From contig NC_052665.1 in the NCBI RefSeq assembly GCF_016802725.1, positions 5,518,001 to 5,582,000 of the forward strand: DNA of 64,000 bases, given 5' to 3'. This DNA comes from Solenopsis invicta (lineage: Eukaryota; Arthropoda; Insecta; Hymenoptera; Formicidae). Position numbers and translations under genes: made by a program. The notes beneath the pieces are model-generated. The model saw only the letters and a program-made list of their open reading frames with translations, was not told the DNA's origin and searched no databases. Positions 41,616-54,081 of this stretch are shown one piece after another; within the stretch, counting starts at the first letter, position 1; each line of letters opens with the position of its first letter.

Positions 41616-42287
41616 TTATACAGTCGTCGAATCTATGCCCACTTCCTCGTACAATTCTTCTTTGCTACCAGGATAATTTTCCAAAATGCAGTCTATTATC
41701 TCAACACATATCTTCTTCCTTTTTAAATATTCGCGTGAGTATTCATCCAAACTCTCTTGAGCCTTTCGTTTAGACTCTTGCAAATTTTCATTACCACTTG
41801 ATTCCATCAGCTCATCCAATTTATGTGTCAACTCTTTTACACTTTTCTGTAGAACAATTTTTTCTTTCTGTGCGTCTTCGAGTGTCAAACTTGACTTCAA
41901 AGAGGCCAGAAGTGCATCCTGTTCTTTCGTTTCTTTCATGACTTCCTGATATTTACTCTCAAGTTCATTGGCATGATTCTGTAGTTCCTTGTCAATCCGC
42001 ATTAGCTCATCAGTGTCCTCCTTGAAATCTTGCATTATGCAATATACCTTCTGTTTTCCATAAACCTGCCAAGATAAGAATAGCATTTATTTTAAATATT
42101 TTATTTTTTATACAACCTATAAGCATGGCATTACTTTTTCAAACAGTTTTCCATCATTCACCAATTGATCCATAGCCTTTTGAACTGCGGTTTTATTGTG
42201 TTCATTATGTAAATTCGTGACTACGTCAGTCACACTGTATGGTCTATTTTGCAGCTTCATATAATCAAATACAGCCTTCACAGCCAT
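41616..42287 (-). CDS. Hop2: Homologous-pairing protein 2 (Hop2/PSMC3IP/TBPIP)
   Basis: Two exons: 42135-42287 (start codon at 42287) and 41616-42065, joined in phase 0 to give 200 aa; animal homologues are about 205-217 aa. The first exon is the N-terminal winged helix (MAVKAVFDYMKLQNRPYSV ... KAMDQLVNDGKLFEK). The second exon begins VYGKQKVYCIMQD and continues as a long coiled coil (about residues 65-145), then a short C-terminal helical region (EIIDCILENYPGSKEELYEE). Hop2 forms a heterodimer with Mnd1 and stimulates Dmc1/Rad51 strand invasion in meiosis. The gene is divergently arranged with NDUFA9, about 1.26 kb apart. An AATAAA on the minus strand at 41470-41475 may be its polyadenylation signal. 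Confidence 0.9.
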
Positions 42288-43545
42288 TGTGTCTCTTTAA
42301 CTAACTATAACATAAAAATTGATATACTGTACACATTATTAACAAATAAAATTGATATATTAGATACATTAATAATAAATATTTGAGATGTCGCGAAAGG
42401 AGTAGTATTTTAGAAATATTTACTATAAATGGAAATTACAAAGAGTAATTCAATATGTACATTTAAATTGTATATAGAATCATAAGTAACCGAGAAGCGA
42501 TACACATATACGTAAAGAACATCTAATAACAAAGAGAAATTATTACTGTAATTGCATTCATTTGTTTATTACTTTCTCCCTGTTCTCTTACCCCTATCTT
42601 GAATTTCCGATTTTATATGATTAAGATGTTTGCAAACAATGTGATACGACGTCAGAAGCCGCTTGATATTTACCGGCAGAATACTCGAAAAATACATAGT
42701 TCCTCTACTTACTCATAAAATATCAACGTTGGTCTAATATCGCGCGCGAGTCGCTTTGGACGCTTTGTCCAAATTACCAAATATAAAACGCGTTCAGGAG
42801 AAAGATAATCACAAATACGCATCCTTCGATAACCTCGAAAACTTCCGAAATGATTGGAATATATCTGGTGACGCACAAAATCCAAATTCAAATTTCGCGC
42901 CTTTCAACTAAATAATTCAGTGATAAATATTAAAAACCATTTTGCGATGAATTTCGGGACGCGGCAATTTCTTCTCTTCCACAGACCTCTGTCGGATATT
43001 TTTGGAAATACATTTGTCTGCCTGTCCTTTATTACCTCTGTCGCGAAATTTGAATCTGACAGATCAGGTTTTTTTCCTGATATACATTCTTTTTTCCTGA
43101 TAACTGATGAATTCTTATTATTAAGATAATGTGATTTAACAAGACGCAATGTAAATTATAATGACTGAAAGCAGATTCAAAAATAAATATAATCAATATC
43201 ACTGTTGCTCAATTAATACAATTAATTGTTACAATTAACATTACAATTAATATAAATTAATACAAAATAAGAAATTAATATAAAATATTTATTATATGTC
43301 CGTTTTACGAAAATATTAGAACAATTGCGAACGTGATTTTGGAATGATATTAGATGAATTTAAAAAACTAGCAGAAATTTTTATAGCACATAATTTTTCT
43401 AGTTTAACAGATATAAATCATTTAATTCTTTTCATACAAGCAACAATAAAACAAAATCTTTAAAAATATCTGTTATCTTTAAAGTGACAGCATTAGTTGA
43501 TCGCATCAACGAATTCCGCTCAGTCCATATGGATGGCCGAGAAAG
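42288..43545. promoter_or_regulatory. Shared upstream region of Hop2 and NDUFA9
   Basis: This 1.26-kb spacer between two divergent start codons must hold both promoters. It is AT-rich. I recognise no TATA box or other defined element, and the small open frames in it look accidental. Confidence 0.5.
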
Positions 43546-45434
43546 ATGGCCGCCTTGATTCCGAGGTATACTCTACAAGCAGCAAGTAAGATTGTCATGT
43601 TACTTACGCCTTCTAATATGCGGCACTTTTGTTCGAAACCGAGTTACACGAACGCTCAAATAATAGACTAAAATCGTCCATAAATTCTTTCACTTGCGCG
43701 CCGCGTGTCAGATATCGTTTTGCAATTACATAACCAATAGTTTACACTTGTGTTTTGTGTGTATTTCAGGAAAGCAGACAACATGCATCGCGGCGGTCGC
43801 GGTGCAGGCGAATCATTACTCGTCGGAGCCGCGAATCATCAAGAATCCAACTACCGCTTCTTTAAAGAAGGGCACAGGTGGCCGTAGCTCCTTCAATGGG
43901 ATAGTATGCACGCTGTTCGGCTCAACTGGATTCGTTGGGCGCTATTTGTGCAATCGCCTTGGCAAGATTGGTACTCAGGTACATACAATGCGTTGAAATG
44001 AAGAAGGCTGGAGATATCAGCTTGTGTAATAGCAGCAATTTTTACAACAATATATTGATATGATCGAGATACAATATAAATAGCTTTTTAATTGATTAAT
44101 ACGCTTTGTTTGCAGTTGGTGCTGCCATACAGAGGTGACATGTATAACTGCTTGCCTCTGAAGCTCTGCGGAGACCTGGGGCAAGTCCTGTTTCATCCGT
44201 TTCATCTACGCGACGACGAATCAATAAGAAAATGTATCAAGTACTCCAATGTCGTTATCAATCTAATTGGTCGAGATTGGGAAACTAGAAACTTCACTTT
44301 TCATGAGGTGAATGTTGAGGGAGCCAGGAGAATTGCCAGACTATGCAAAGAAGCCAATATCGAACACTTTATTCATGTGTCTGCCTTAAATGTGGGTGAT
44401 GAATTGGAGGTAAATTGAACTACGTTTGTATTTCATATTAAATTATAACGCATTTACGATTATTTTGCATTAATAATAATCCTGTATTTAGTCACATATA
44501 TTGAAGGACGGTTCTCAGTACCTTCGTACAAAATGGGAAGGCGAATGTGCAGTGCGAGAAGAATTTCCTGAGGCTACAATAATTCGGCCCTCAGATATAT
44601 GGGGTCAAGAGGACCGATTTTTACGTTTGTACTGTGGCATAATGAGACATCATTTTAGGTAATTTTGCATGGAACTAAATTTTCTAGCATATTAGACATT
44701 CTTTACAAAATTTCTAATAACACAACACTTTTCATAGAACTGTACCAATGTGGGAAAAAGGTGAAAAAACAGAAAAGCAGCCAGTGGCTGTATACGACGT
44801 CGCCAAAGGTATTACAGCTATTGCAAAAGATCCTAAACACACGGCTGGCAAAACTTACCAGTTTGTCGGGTATGGATTGTTACATTTGATTGTATCATCC
44901 CGATCATTTTTGTAAAATGTTAATGAATATTTTATTTACGCAGGCCGAATCGTTATAAACTATCTGAATTAATAGACTGGTTTCATCGGATACGGATACG
45001 CGATCCAGTCGAAGACGGTTACAGGAGATTTGATTTGAAATACGCTCCGCTTTTTAAACTTAAAGTTTCTTTGAACGAATTAATAAGTACTGCACATCCA
45101 TTAGGATACTTGAGCTGGGAACATTTAGAAAGGGTATATTTTAATTATATTAGGAAAGAACACATGCAAATTAAAAATAGATTAGATTTAAAAATAGATT
45201 TAGGTAGTAAATTAAATAATATTATTAAATATAATATTTTGTGATTTACAGGAAACGATATCTGATAAAATATCAAATGAATTGCCAACTCTAGAAGATC
45301 TTGGCATCGATTTAACGACAATGGAATCAAGAATGCACTGGGAACTGAAACCGTGGCGTAAAGATCATCAATATATGGAGAGTGTTGGCGAATACGATCC
45401 TGTTCCGAATCCACCAATCGTTGCAATGCATTAA
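43546..45434 (+). CDS. NDUFA9: NADH dehydrogenase [ubiquinone] 1 alpha subcomplex subunit 9, mitochondrial
   Basis: Seven exons: 43546-43585, 43770-43978, 44116-44409, 44492-44658, 44738-44869, 44944-45133, 45252-45434; phases agree throughout and give about 404 aa. The N-terminus is basic and alanine-rich with no acid (MAALIPRYTLQAARKQTTC), as for a mitochondrial presequence. The Rossmann nucleotide-binding motif CTLFGSTGFVGRYLCNRLG follows, then segments typical of this atypical short-chain dehydrogenase family: NVVINLIGRDWETRNF, HFIHVSALNV, YLRTKWEGECAVREEFP and IIRPSDIWGQEDRFL. The subunit (ND-39 in flies) sits at the junction of the matrix arm and membrane arm of respiratory complex I and binds NADPH structurally. 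A polyadenylation signal AATAAA is at 45575-45580. No defect seen. Confidence 0.96.
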
Positions 45435-45615
45435 ATACTTTCTAACAATGCGTTAGATTAATATATAGAATGTAATATGTACTCTGTTAAAGTGATACTT
45501 GCTGTAAAGAGTATGTTGTTAATTAAATATCGCGGTCTTAAGAAGATCTTAAAAAAATATCTATATATTACAGAATAAATTAATACCAGACTTCGGAAAA
45601 AAAAGAGAGAGATTA

Positions 45616-46169
45616 TGTTGCCCGACTGTTGGCACACCTGGCGAAGGAAACGTCGCGCGCGCTTCATACGCCTGCCTGACCGCCATATTGGCTTCGTCTC
45701 GTTCAAACGGCAACGGTCGGTCGGTCGAGACTGCGCGAAGTCGCATCGCAACTCGCATTTTCGACGTTTTATACGAGACGTTTTTGATGCGAAAGCGACT
45801 GTCGGTAGTGCTACCTCTAAGTAAAGTGCCGCGTATTTGTGCTAAGTGTGAATCAAGACGAATCGTCGTGAGGAGGATCTTGGATCTCGAGCGTTCTAGA
45901 GCTGCGGTCGAGACAGAGCTGAACGGAGCGACCAGCGGCGGACAGTGAGTCAATTTGTACTTGTATCTACTATTTATTCGTTTCTACAATTTGATATTCG
46001 TGACTTGTCCCCATTGCGTACGCGTAAATCATCATTGGTACAATGCTACGAGACGAATTAATCGATCACGCGAAAACGGTTAGAACGGGAACGATTTGAA
46101 GTTGACTTCAAATCGCGTACGCGCGTTCGACGCTTCCTTCGCCAGGTGTGCCAACAATCGGGCGACGTT
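45616..46169 (+). other. CpG-rich block, possible untranslated first exon, bracketed by an inverted repeat
   Basis: The block is much richer in CpG than its AT-rich surroundings. From about 45650 it runs without a convincing protein frame to AGCGGCGGACAGTGAGT, where GTGAGT (after about 45943) is a strong splice donor, as expected for a noncoding first exon followed by a long intron. Its ends carry an inverted repeat of about 45 bp with a 23-bp identical core (TGTTGGCACACCTGGCGAAG...; left about 45616-45660, right about 46121-46169). A perfect 10-bp-arm palindrome (GATTTGAAGT TG ACTTCAAATC) lies at 46093-46114. It could instead be a small transposon; no target-site duplication is evident. Confidence 0.35.
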
Positions 46170-46170
46170 C

Positions 46171-48776
46171 TTTCCGAAGCTACGTGAATATTGGCATCGT
46201 AGTGTATATTAACGTTATAGAGATGGCGTTATCAGTTAAATCGTAGGCCACTCTCCAGCCTTTTCCTTTTTCTTTCTTTCGATTTTCTCGTAAAATCTAT
46301 CCTATCCAAGTATTTTTTTTTTGGATACGTGTTTTTATTTTACGAAAGAGGATTTTGTGATCTGTGTCAAATCAATACAAAAATTAATTTATTGTGTAAA
46401 GCATCGGTATTTAGGATTCTTTTAATATTTAATATACATGTATATTAAATTATTTAAAAATTTCACGAATTTTAGATGAATAATACGAATAATTGATTTA
46501 CCGAATCTTCTACAAATCACATTCATATAACCAAAAACTATACTAATACATAATAGTAAAATCGAATTAAAAAAAAAGTTTGTTTTACAAGAATGGAATC
46601 TTCTTGATATTAGAAAATTGTATAACATTTGTAGAAATCACATGAGACTACACATTAATGTTTTATTCCATTTATTATATGACGGGACATTCTAACTACA
46701 ATGAAAGATTACAGTTTTCAATAATCGTGTCTATTAAACGCTATTTCAAACATTGGTAAAAAATATAAGCTAGGTTGGTCCTCGGTTATTATGCTGACCG
46801 AAGGCCAAGCAAATCTTCCATTACGAACGGCAGCGGAATACGCTTTATATAGTGCTTTTTTTTGCTTTTTTTAATTTTAAGCATAATGTAGCATTACCTC
46901 GTAATTCTGATTTATTTCGTATATAGCCATTGGACGCCAATGTACTTTTATCTATGAAGCAGTATTTTTTTTTTTTTTTCACGAACTCGATTATGCGAAG
47001 AACAAAATGTTCTGTGATATATATCGTTTAAAATTCCCTACTTGATACTTTCTTCGTTTCTTCGTATTCTCAACGATATCAAGTAAATACAAAACGTTGG
47101 CACAATAAACATTTTTATACAAAGTAGTATACTGCGTATACGACCGTTCACAGTATCAAATGTAACTCGGAAGCATTTCGTATATCGTGACTATTAAGGG
47201 AGTCAATGCCTCGTCTAATTAATGATGCATCAGATGTCGGCGTCGATGAAAGCAAATTTTCGCATGCGGTTTCTAATGTATAAGACAATAAGCAATTTAC
47301 TAAGTTAACGCTGACAAGATCAACAGCGCAACGATGTTGCAGAATTTAAGAGTATTCCACATTAATAGAAATCCTCGTTTTATCGACATTACGCTCGACT
47401 TTTTATGCACGCTCACAGGCGTACAAAAAAAAAGATTTATATTGATGGTAATTAATTATTCTTCTAAAGTGTTGAGCATGTGATACAGTGTTATCCACTT
47501 TCATCCCGTTGCACTTATAAAAGATACACGGATTAAAAGGTCTTGACGTAAGTAGGTTTCAGACTAGTATCGGACAATCTAAAATTTAAAAACTGAATCT
47601 TTCAGTAAACTATTTTTTTTTCTCTTTTTTAATTCAAACTTTAACATTATATTGCATATTTCTTCACTTTACAAATAAATTTTATTTCAAAGTTATTTTA
47701 GAAGAAACTAATATTTGATTTTCGGATTAAAAGTAAAAATCAGATTTCTACAACGAATCCCCCCTCCCCTCTCTCTCTCTTTCTTTTCGTCTGTCTCTTT
47801 TAAACCGTGTAATTTCGTGCAGGAGAAACTGTTACATTTTAATCTCTTTCCGATATAATCTTGCGCGTCAACGCAATTAAGCGTGTGTACTTAACCACTA
47901 GATACTTTCATCTCGTTTCCGATTTATTTAAATGATCCCTCAGTTTATACTAATAGGATCGTAAAGCGGGTGTGAACGTACAGGCGCATAGCTCGGATTC
48001 CTGGACCCGGAAGTAAGATTTGTAGTGGACCTATTTAGAGATAAGACTCTCCAAAATTATATATATTATTAATTATTTATATATCTAGCTTTTTAATATT
48101 ATATTATGTCAAGATATGTTATAATGCGAAATTTTGTTAGTAACTAATATTTAAATTACAACGTGTATGTATACGTGTATATGCGATATAAAAAAAAAAT
48201 CTAGTCGGAGGCTCTTCACTTAGCTTGGATAAAATTTCATTATACTTTTGCTTTTCCTATTTCAATGTCTTTAAAAAAAAAAAGAAACGTATCCTATGCA
48301 CGTCCACGCAAAATTCGCAGCCTCAAGTAAGTGCGACAGTGCTGGTCCAGTATGCCGGCCAGTTAAAGCTCGTATAACGTTCTATCTCTCCTGACGCTAT
48401 TCCGGATCGTGTATTCGCGGAATTCGCTGTCTCAGTCATTAAAACCAAAAAAAACGTGAAAATTGTATAAGCTCGCGTTATTGTTACACGTTTCAGAGTT
48501 TTAATTTAAAAAAAGAAACAAGCATTTGCCGCTGTAAAATGAGTCTAATGCACAGAATAAGATATAAAGCGTAAAGTTCGCGTTCAAGTTAAATTATCGC
48601 ATTCACCAAATCATAGGCAACAGTATATAAATGACAGTATAAAATTCTCTTTTATATAACATGATAAATAATGTAATGGCAACATGATTGTAAGATGTGC
48701 GAATTTAGATTTTTAGATGTCGAATCGAATCGAATTGTTGACACGTAATTTTTACATAATTAACACAATTGTTATT
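46171..48776. other. AT-rich noncoding stretch
   Basis: No coding exon or RNA gene recognised. It holds A/T runs (for example 46964-46978) and a short CT-rich tract at about 47761-47785. It could be intron of a gene beginning at 45.6 kb or plain intergenic DNA. Confidence 0.5.
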
Positions 48777-49140
48777 AATTATTTTTATTAAATATTAATA
48801 TGACATTTAATATTTTTATTAAACAATACATTTAATTTTTTTATTAAATATTAATATGACAATTAATATTTTTATTAAACAATACAATTATTTTTTTATT
48901 AAATATTAATATGACAATTAATATTTTTATTAAACAATACAATTATTTTTTTATTAAATATTAATATGACAATTAATATTTTTATTAAACAATACATTTA
49001 ATTTTTTTATTAAATATTAATATGACAATATTTTTATTAAACAATACATTTAATTTTTTTATTAAATATTAATATGACAATTAATATTTTTATTAAACAA
49101 TACATTTAATTTTTTTATTAAATATTAATATGACAAAATA
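48777..49140. repeat. AT-rich minisatellite, about seven copies of a 52-56-bp unit
   Basis: The marker TTAAATATTAATATGAC recurs with TGAC at 48801, 48857, 48912, 48967, 49023, 49075 and 49131, a spacing of 52-56 bp. Each unit also contains TTTTTATTAAACAATACA. Copies differ by one-base changes and by small indels in the T run. Confidence 0.92.
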
Positions 49141-50621
49141 TTAATGGACAACGACAACAGATTTCTTTATATTGCAACTGAAAAAAATAATATTGACTGT
49201 ATGATATAAAATCATTTTACACATGTGATTCTGTAAGATTGTCAATATGTAATATATGACTTGATTATTACTTGAATTACTTTCTCAGATTTGAAACTTT
49301 CAAATGGTTTGGATTCGAATCGTGTAGAGATTCAAATTCGAATCAAATCAAAATCTTACTTGATTCAATTCGATGCGATTCGACAATGATTCGCACATCT
49401 CTATATCATAATAATTATCGTAACCTTTTCGGATACGATATAATAGAAATATACGCTCTTTAAATATTCGCGTTTCTACCAAGATCAATGAACAAAGAAA
49501 TAGTTTCGACTCTAGATAAACGATCTTCTCGATATGTGTGATCACTCGTTTGTTCACTTTCATACGTGCGAGAGGATATGTATCCATTTGGCAGTGTAAT
49601 GACTATAGCTTTTTTCCCGCTGATTTACTGCCGTGACAGTGGCTTTTCGCGCAAATAAAACTCTCGTTACGTTGCATACGAACGTACGTACAACTCGATC
49701 CGATATTATCGAGACTAATAATGCGGATAAATGTTACGGGGACACCAGGAGCTCCTTTATTGCTATCTTTTTTTCAATTTTTGTATACTCTGTATTCCCG
49801 TATCCCTTCAATGCTGATATTCTTCTCAGTTAACGACGGGAAATATCACATCGTACAACAATCTATAAAAAGCTCTCACTTAATCCTGTCTGGATGAGTT
49901 TTTACCACGATGGAATATTGATTTCACTTGGTAAAACTGAATTAAACGCAGCAGCTGATAAATTTGGCTTCTACATTCTCGAGACTAGTTCGCAGTGAAA
50001 TACATGACGATTAATTTGGACAAATAGAAGAACAGAATTTCTCTCGAAGTTTAAAAGTATCTTCTAACAAGCAAAAAAAAAGAATAAGAGAAAGGAAAAC
50101 TTTTTACGATTGGATTATACGATCAACAATGTTAGAAATTAAAATTGGATTTCTATTCAATTTGCTACAAATTGCTGACGGGACAAATTTACATTAAATT
50201 TGGTACCGCGAATCGAAATTTTATCTGCTAATAATAACAACAACTTCGTAGACCTAGTTGAAGTTTGCAACTTGTCGATTATTTCGAATCGCGGGACTAC
50301 CCTTCTTTTTCTAATGTGAATTCCTCTTACATCATCAAGTCATAGAAGATCGATGCGATACTCTACAGTGATGATACTATACAGTATACCTAATGTAATT
50401 GGTACGAGACGTCTTCTCGCTTCGTCAACTTTACCGGACTGCGAGAACCTTGCTGCACGAGGAAGACGGCGAAGATGGAAGACCTCTCGGCACCACACAA
50501 GCCGTACAGTAAGCGCGCAAATATATCAATCGTTCTCTCATCGCCTCGAGCGCATCTATGTAGGATTCAAGCGCGGTAAACGGAACGTCGAGGAGTCGGC
50601 GGAAGCGCTGGAAGCTCACGC
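49141..50621. other. Noncoding stretch 3' of the LRR gene
   Basis: No supported gene. It must include the 3' UTR of the leucine-rich-repeat gene, whose stop codon is at 50622. Small frames on both strands have no recognisable content. Confidence 0.5.
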
Positions 50622-51780
50622 TCATCGGAAGAAGTTTGTCGAGAATAGGAAGACGATCAGCAGCAGCGCCGAGAAACGGGACACGCCGACGACGCCCGAG
50701 CCCAGATTGTCCTGGATCACGTTGTCGTGGCATCGCGCGACCAGATCGAAGTCGACGACGTTCATAGGCTTGCCGTTGTACTCGAACGGCGAGATGCAAT
50801 AGTTACGGCGCTGAAACTCGACGCTGTTGCCGCGGGCGAAGTCGCTCTCGAGGACGTTGTGCGCCTGGCAGTCGCAAGGGAAGTGATTATCGATCGCGCT
50901 GATCGTGTCCACCTCGAGGACGACGTCCCTGGCGTGGCGCGGCGCCTCCAGCACGTGATTACCGTGGAAACGCAGGATCTCGATGTAATTTTCGTGGCGC
51001 AGGTGTAGACGCTCGATCAGGTCGATCTTGTTGTTGAGCACGTTGAGACGACCGACGTGCGCGAGGCCGGCGAACGCGTTTCTCTGCACCACGCCGAGAT
51101 CGCTCTCCTGAATGTAGATCGAGTGCACGTGCGACAGGCCGCGGAAGGTGTAGGCCTGCAGCCCGGACAGGTCCATGTAGCTGAGCTTGAGCAGACCGAC
51201 GTACTGGAGGCCGTCGAAGGCCTCCTGCTCGATCGTACGGATGCCGGACGGGAAGATGAGATTGTTAACATTGGTGAGGCCGGCGAACGCGTGGCTGTGG
51301 ATCGTCAGTAACGGATTGTTGCTCAGCAAGATCACGTTCACGTTCGACGTGCCGGCGAACGAGTAGCCCTCGACGTAGCGGATCTTGTTGTTGGCCAGCA
51401 GCAGCACCGAGACGTTCTGTAGCGCGGCGAACGAGAACTTCTCGATGCACGGCAGTGGCGTGTGCTGGATCGACAGCTCGCGCCGACAGCTCGCGCAGCC
51501 GGTTCAGGCCGCGAAACGCGAACGGCCGTATGGAGGAAATGTTATTGCCGTCCAGGGTGAGCTTACGTAGAACCCGGAGACCGGCGAACGCGTCACCCTT
51601 TATCACCGGGAAGTTGTTCTTCGTCAGAGACAGCTCCTCCACGGACTCCGGCAGCAGCTGCGCCGGGATGTCCTCGAGACCACCTGTATTGCAGAGTACC
51701 TGCAAACGGAAGCCACCAAGTTTATTTCGGGAGGGCGTAAACATATTGCAGATATCTTATAACGATGGAAATCGTTTTAA

Positions 51781-52285
51781 CACGTAACTCAATGAGTTCG
51801 TAGGATGACATATACACGGCGCCACTATTTGACAAATCCATATGATTTTTAGGAAGTACAAATCTTGAAACGATACGTGTTAAAATTTCATGACAATCTG
51901 ACGTTTTAGTTCACAACTTTCGGTGGTTTTAGTGACACTACTTTTGTAATTTTCCAAACAATGGAAAAAATCTGAATTTCGTGTGTTGATAAAGCATTGC
52001 TTTTTAATGGGAAAAAAATACTGTTCAAGCAAACCAATGGCTTGACAAGTGAACGGTATTTTTTTCCATTAAAAGGGAATGCTTTATCAACACGTAAAAT
52101 TCACATTTTTCCATTGTTTTAAAAATTACAAAAGTGCGTTACTAAAACCACTGTAAGTTGTGAACTAAACGTCAGATTGTCATGAAATTTTGACACGTAT
52201 CGTTTGAAGGTTTGTACTTCCTAAAAATCATGTGAATTTGTCAATAGTGGCGCCATGTATATGTTATCCTACGAACTGTTACGTA
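51781..52285. mobile_element. Long foldback (MITE-like) element in the LRR intron
   Basis: The two halves, about 250 bp each, are nearly exact reverse complements. Left landmarks are AGTTCGTAGGATGACATATA, TTTTTAGGAAGTACAAAT and GATAAAGCATTGC; the right half has the same in reverse order up to ATGTTATCCTACGAACT. The centre is near 52035. No coding capacity. Terminal duplication not identified. Confidence 0.85.
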
Positions 52286-52577
52286 TTATCTATCGTAACA
52301 CTTGTAATAAAAAAGAATTGATCAATAATATTTAAAAGTCCTATCGTAGAGACTTGATTTCCAGGGATTTAAAGACATCTCGCGATTTCTTTTCGAGAAC
52401 TTCCCACGAGAATATATGTTGCCGCTTAAATTTTCTTTTCGCTCCTCCCCTTTTCAGTTTTTAAATGATTTATGAGAAAATGATGAGAAAAAAAGGACTG
52501 TATTTATTTTAGCTTTTCAATTTCCCATATGCTAATTTTCTAGACATGAAATCCCAGTGGGATCTAAAGGGGTTAGG

Positions 52578-52712
52578 ACCTAACCAGATAAATTTGCATA
52601 GGTGCATAAGCACGTGCATAAGGAAATTAATTGATCCATTAGCACATGCATAAGGAAATGAATCAATCAATTTCCTTAAGTACATGGCTTATGCAGCTAT
52701 GCAAGTCTGGAT
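52578..52712. repeat. Short inverted repeat (hairpin MITE-like)
   Basis: The left arm from CCAGATAAATTTGCATAGG to AAGGAAATTAATTGAT pairs with the right arm from ATCAATCAATTTCCTTAA to ATGCAAGTCTGG, with a few mismatches. It is in the same intron as the longer foldback element. Confidence 0.75.
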
Positions 52713-53329
52713 AATGCATTATCATTTATTTTCATTTCTTATTTATATATTGATATAGCATCTTTAAATCTATAATTTTAACTTAATTATGCTTAATTTA
52801 TGCTTTAATTTGAGATCCTTTCAAAGTCTCCGACTCATCCGGTTTATCAGCTACGAATTTTTAAAGATGGTTAAAAATGTTTTTTTGGAGATTTCAACCT
52901 CAATTATCTCGAAAATCTGATGATGTAACATTTTCACTTACGGATTCGAATTTAACGTATCAAAAAACTGCGGAAAATCACTCGTCTTTTTCAAACGGTA
53001 AAAATTGTGCAGGCCTGTGCTACAATTTGTCTACTATTTGCATATTTATTGAAGTGTACGAATCAATCTGCTGGAAATAATAAAAGGATTAAAAACGTAT
53101 GTTACAAAAATTGGTTTCCTACCTGTTTTGGAGATAAACATATGCATTCCGATGGACAGTCCCGGCTTCTCGTCGTAGTAATCTCCAAGTTGGAGGTATA
53201 ATTCACTGCTGCTATGCATAGCAGATAGTAAATGCAGATCTGGGAAGTATCAAAATACGCGCAGTTATAAACAAAGTACACGAAGAAGTTTCTTTGTACA
53301 TTGATTCGTGCACCGATCGCAGCGTATGT

Positions 53330-53419
53330 TATGTTAACTTTAAATCGGATGAGTTCACATCTCACCGGAAATATTATGTTAACTTTAAATCGGATAAGTT
53401 CACATCTCACCGGAAATAT
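53330..53419. repeat. 45-bp tandem duplication
   Basis: Two adjacent 45-bp copies beginning TATGTTAACTTTAAATCGGA at 53330 and 53375, differing by one base (GATGAG against GATAAG). It lies just upstream of the first recognised LRR-gene exon on the minus strand. Confidence 0.92.
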
Positions 53420-53959
53420 AACAACTCTGAGAGTCCAATTGAAGAAATTAAAGAAACACATGAAATAAAAATAATATAAATGAACGAATAATTTTACTAA
53501 CGGAGGAAAAAAGAAAGAGAGGAAGAAATGAAAAAGAAAAAGTGAGAAAGCAAGAAAAAATCTATTTATTACATATTTTTTTAATCGAACCACATTTGGA
53601 GAATTATGCAGCATAATCGTCGAGTAAAAAACCCAAATGATATATTTTTTACAGTTAATTTAATCAATGATGCATGACACGTTGATTATTAGGTTGGTGT
53701 GCATTTGTCAAATATGCAATGGAAACTGGAGCAAAACTGGAGTAAAATTGTCACGACGAATGCCTCGTACGTTATTCCGATACCCGGTTTTTATTTTTTT
53801 TTAATATTTTTATTCAAAGCGATTAAATTTTGCAATCTTCTTTTTCGGCTTGCCGTACTCGATCCAATACAAATCCCAAATGGAAATATAGAACGACCTT
53901 CGCACCAACCTAACATTCATCTATTCGATCATAGCAAGTTCGATCGTAGTCGATATTCG

Positions 53960-54046
53960 GCAAGTGCCGATCGAGGGAGGCGTAGTGCCGCGGACGGCGC
54001 GGCGTGAACGCATGCAAACGCACGAGATGCGTATGCACCCGCCGCT

Positions 54047-54081
<35 letters not shown>

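Larger units (their letters stand above)
50622..53239 (-). pseudogene. Leucine-rich-repeat cell-surface protein, frame broken by a 13-bp duplication
   Basis: Two exons are seen: 53123-53239 (39 codons) and 50622-51699. The first has a hydrophobic signal-like run (ICIYYLLCIAA) and the start of an N-terminal LRR cap (CPSECICLSPKQ); it begins at an acceptor, so the start codon must be in an unfound upstream exon. The second starts VLCNTGGLEDIP, completing the cap, followed by about ten LRRs (LTLDGNNISSIRPFAFRGL), a C-terminal cap (FPCDCQ...C...C) and a hydrophobic tail (ALLLIVFLFSTNFF) suited to a GPI anchor or membrane segment. The unit CGACAGCTCGCGC occurs twice in tandem at 51471-51496, shifting the frame, so translation would stop near 51265; on either side the LRR frame is clean. 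It may be an assembly error, an allele or a recent loss. Related insect proteins act in cell adhesion; no closer assignment is possible. Confidence 0.75.

Noticed and set aside
50353..50802. Plus-strand frames over 50353-51787
   Set aside because: They are antisense shadows of the GC-rich LRR exon on the minus strand.
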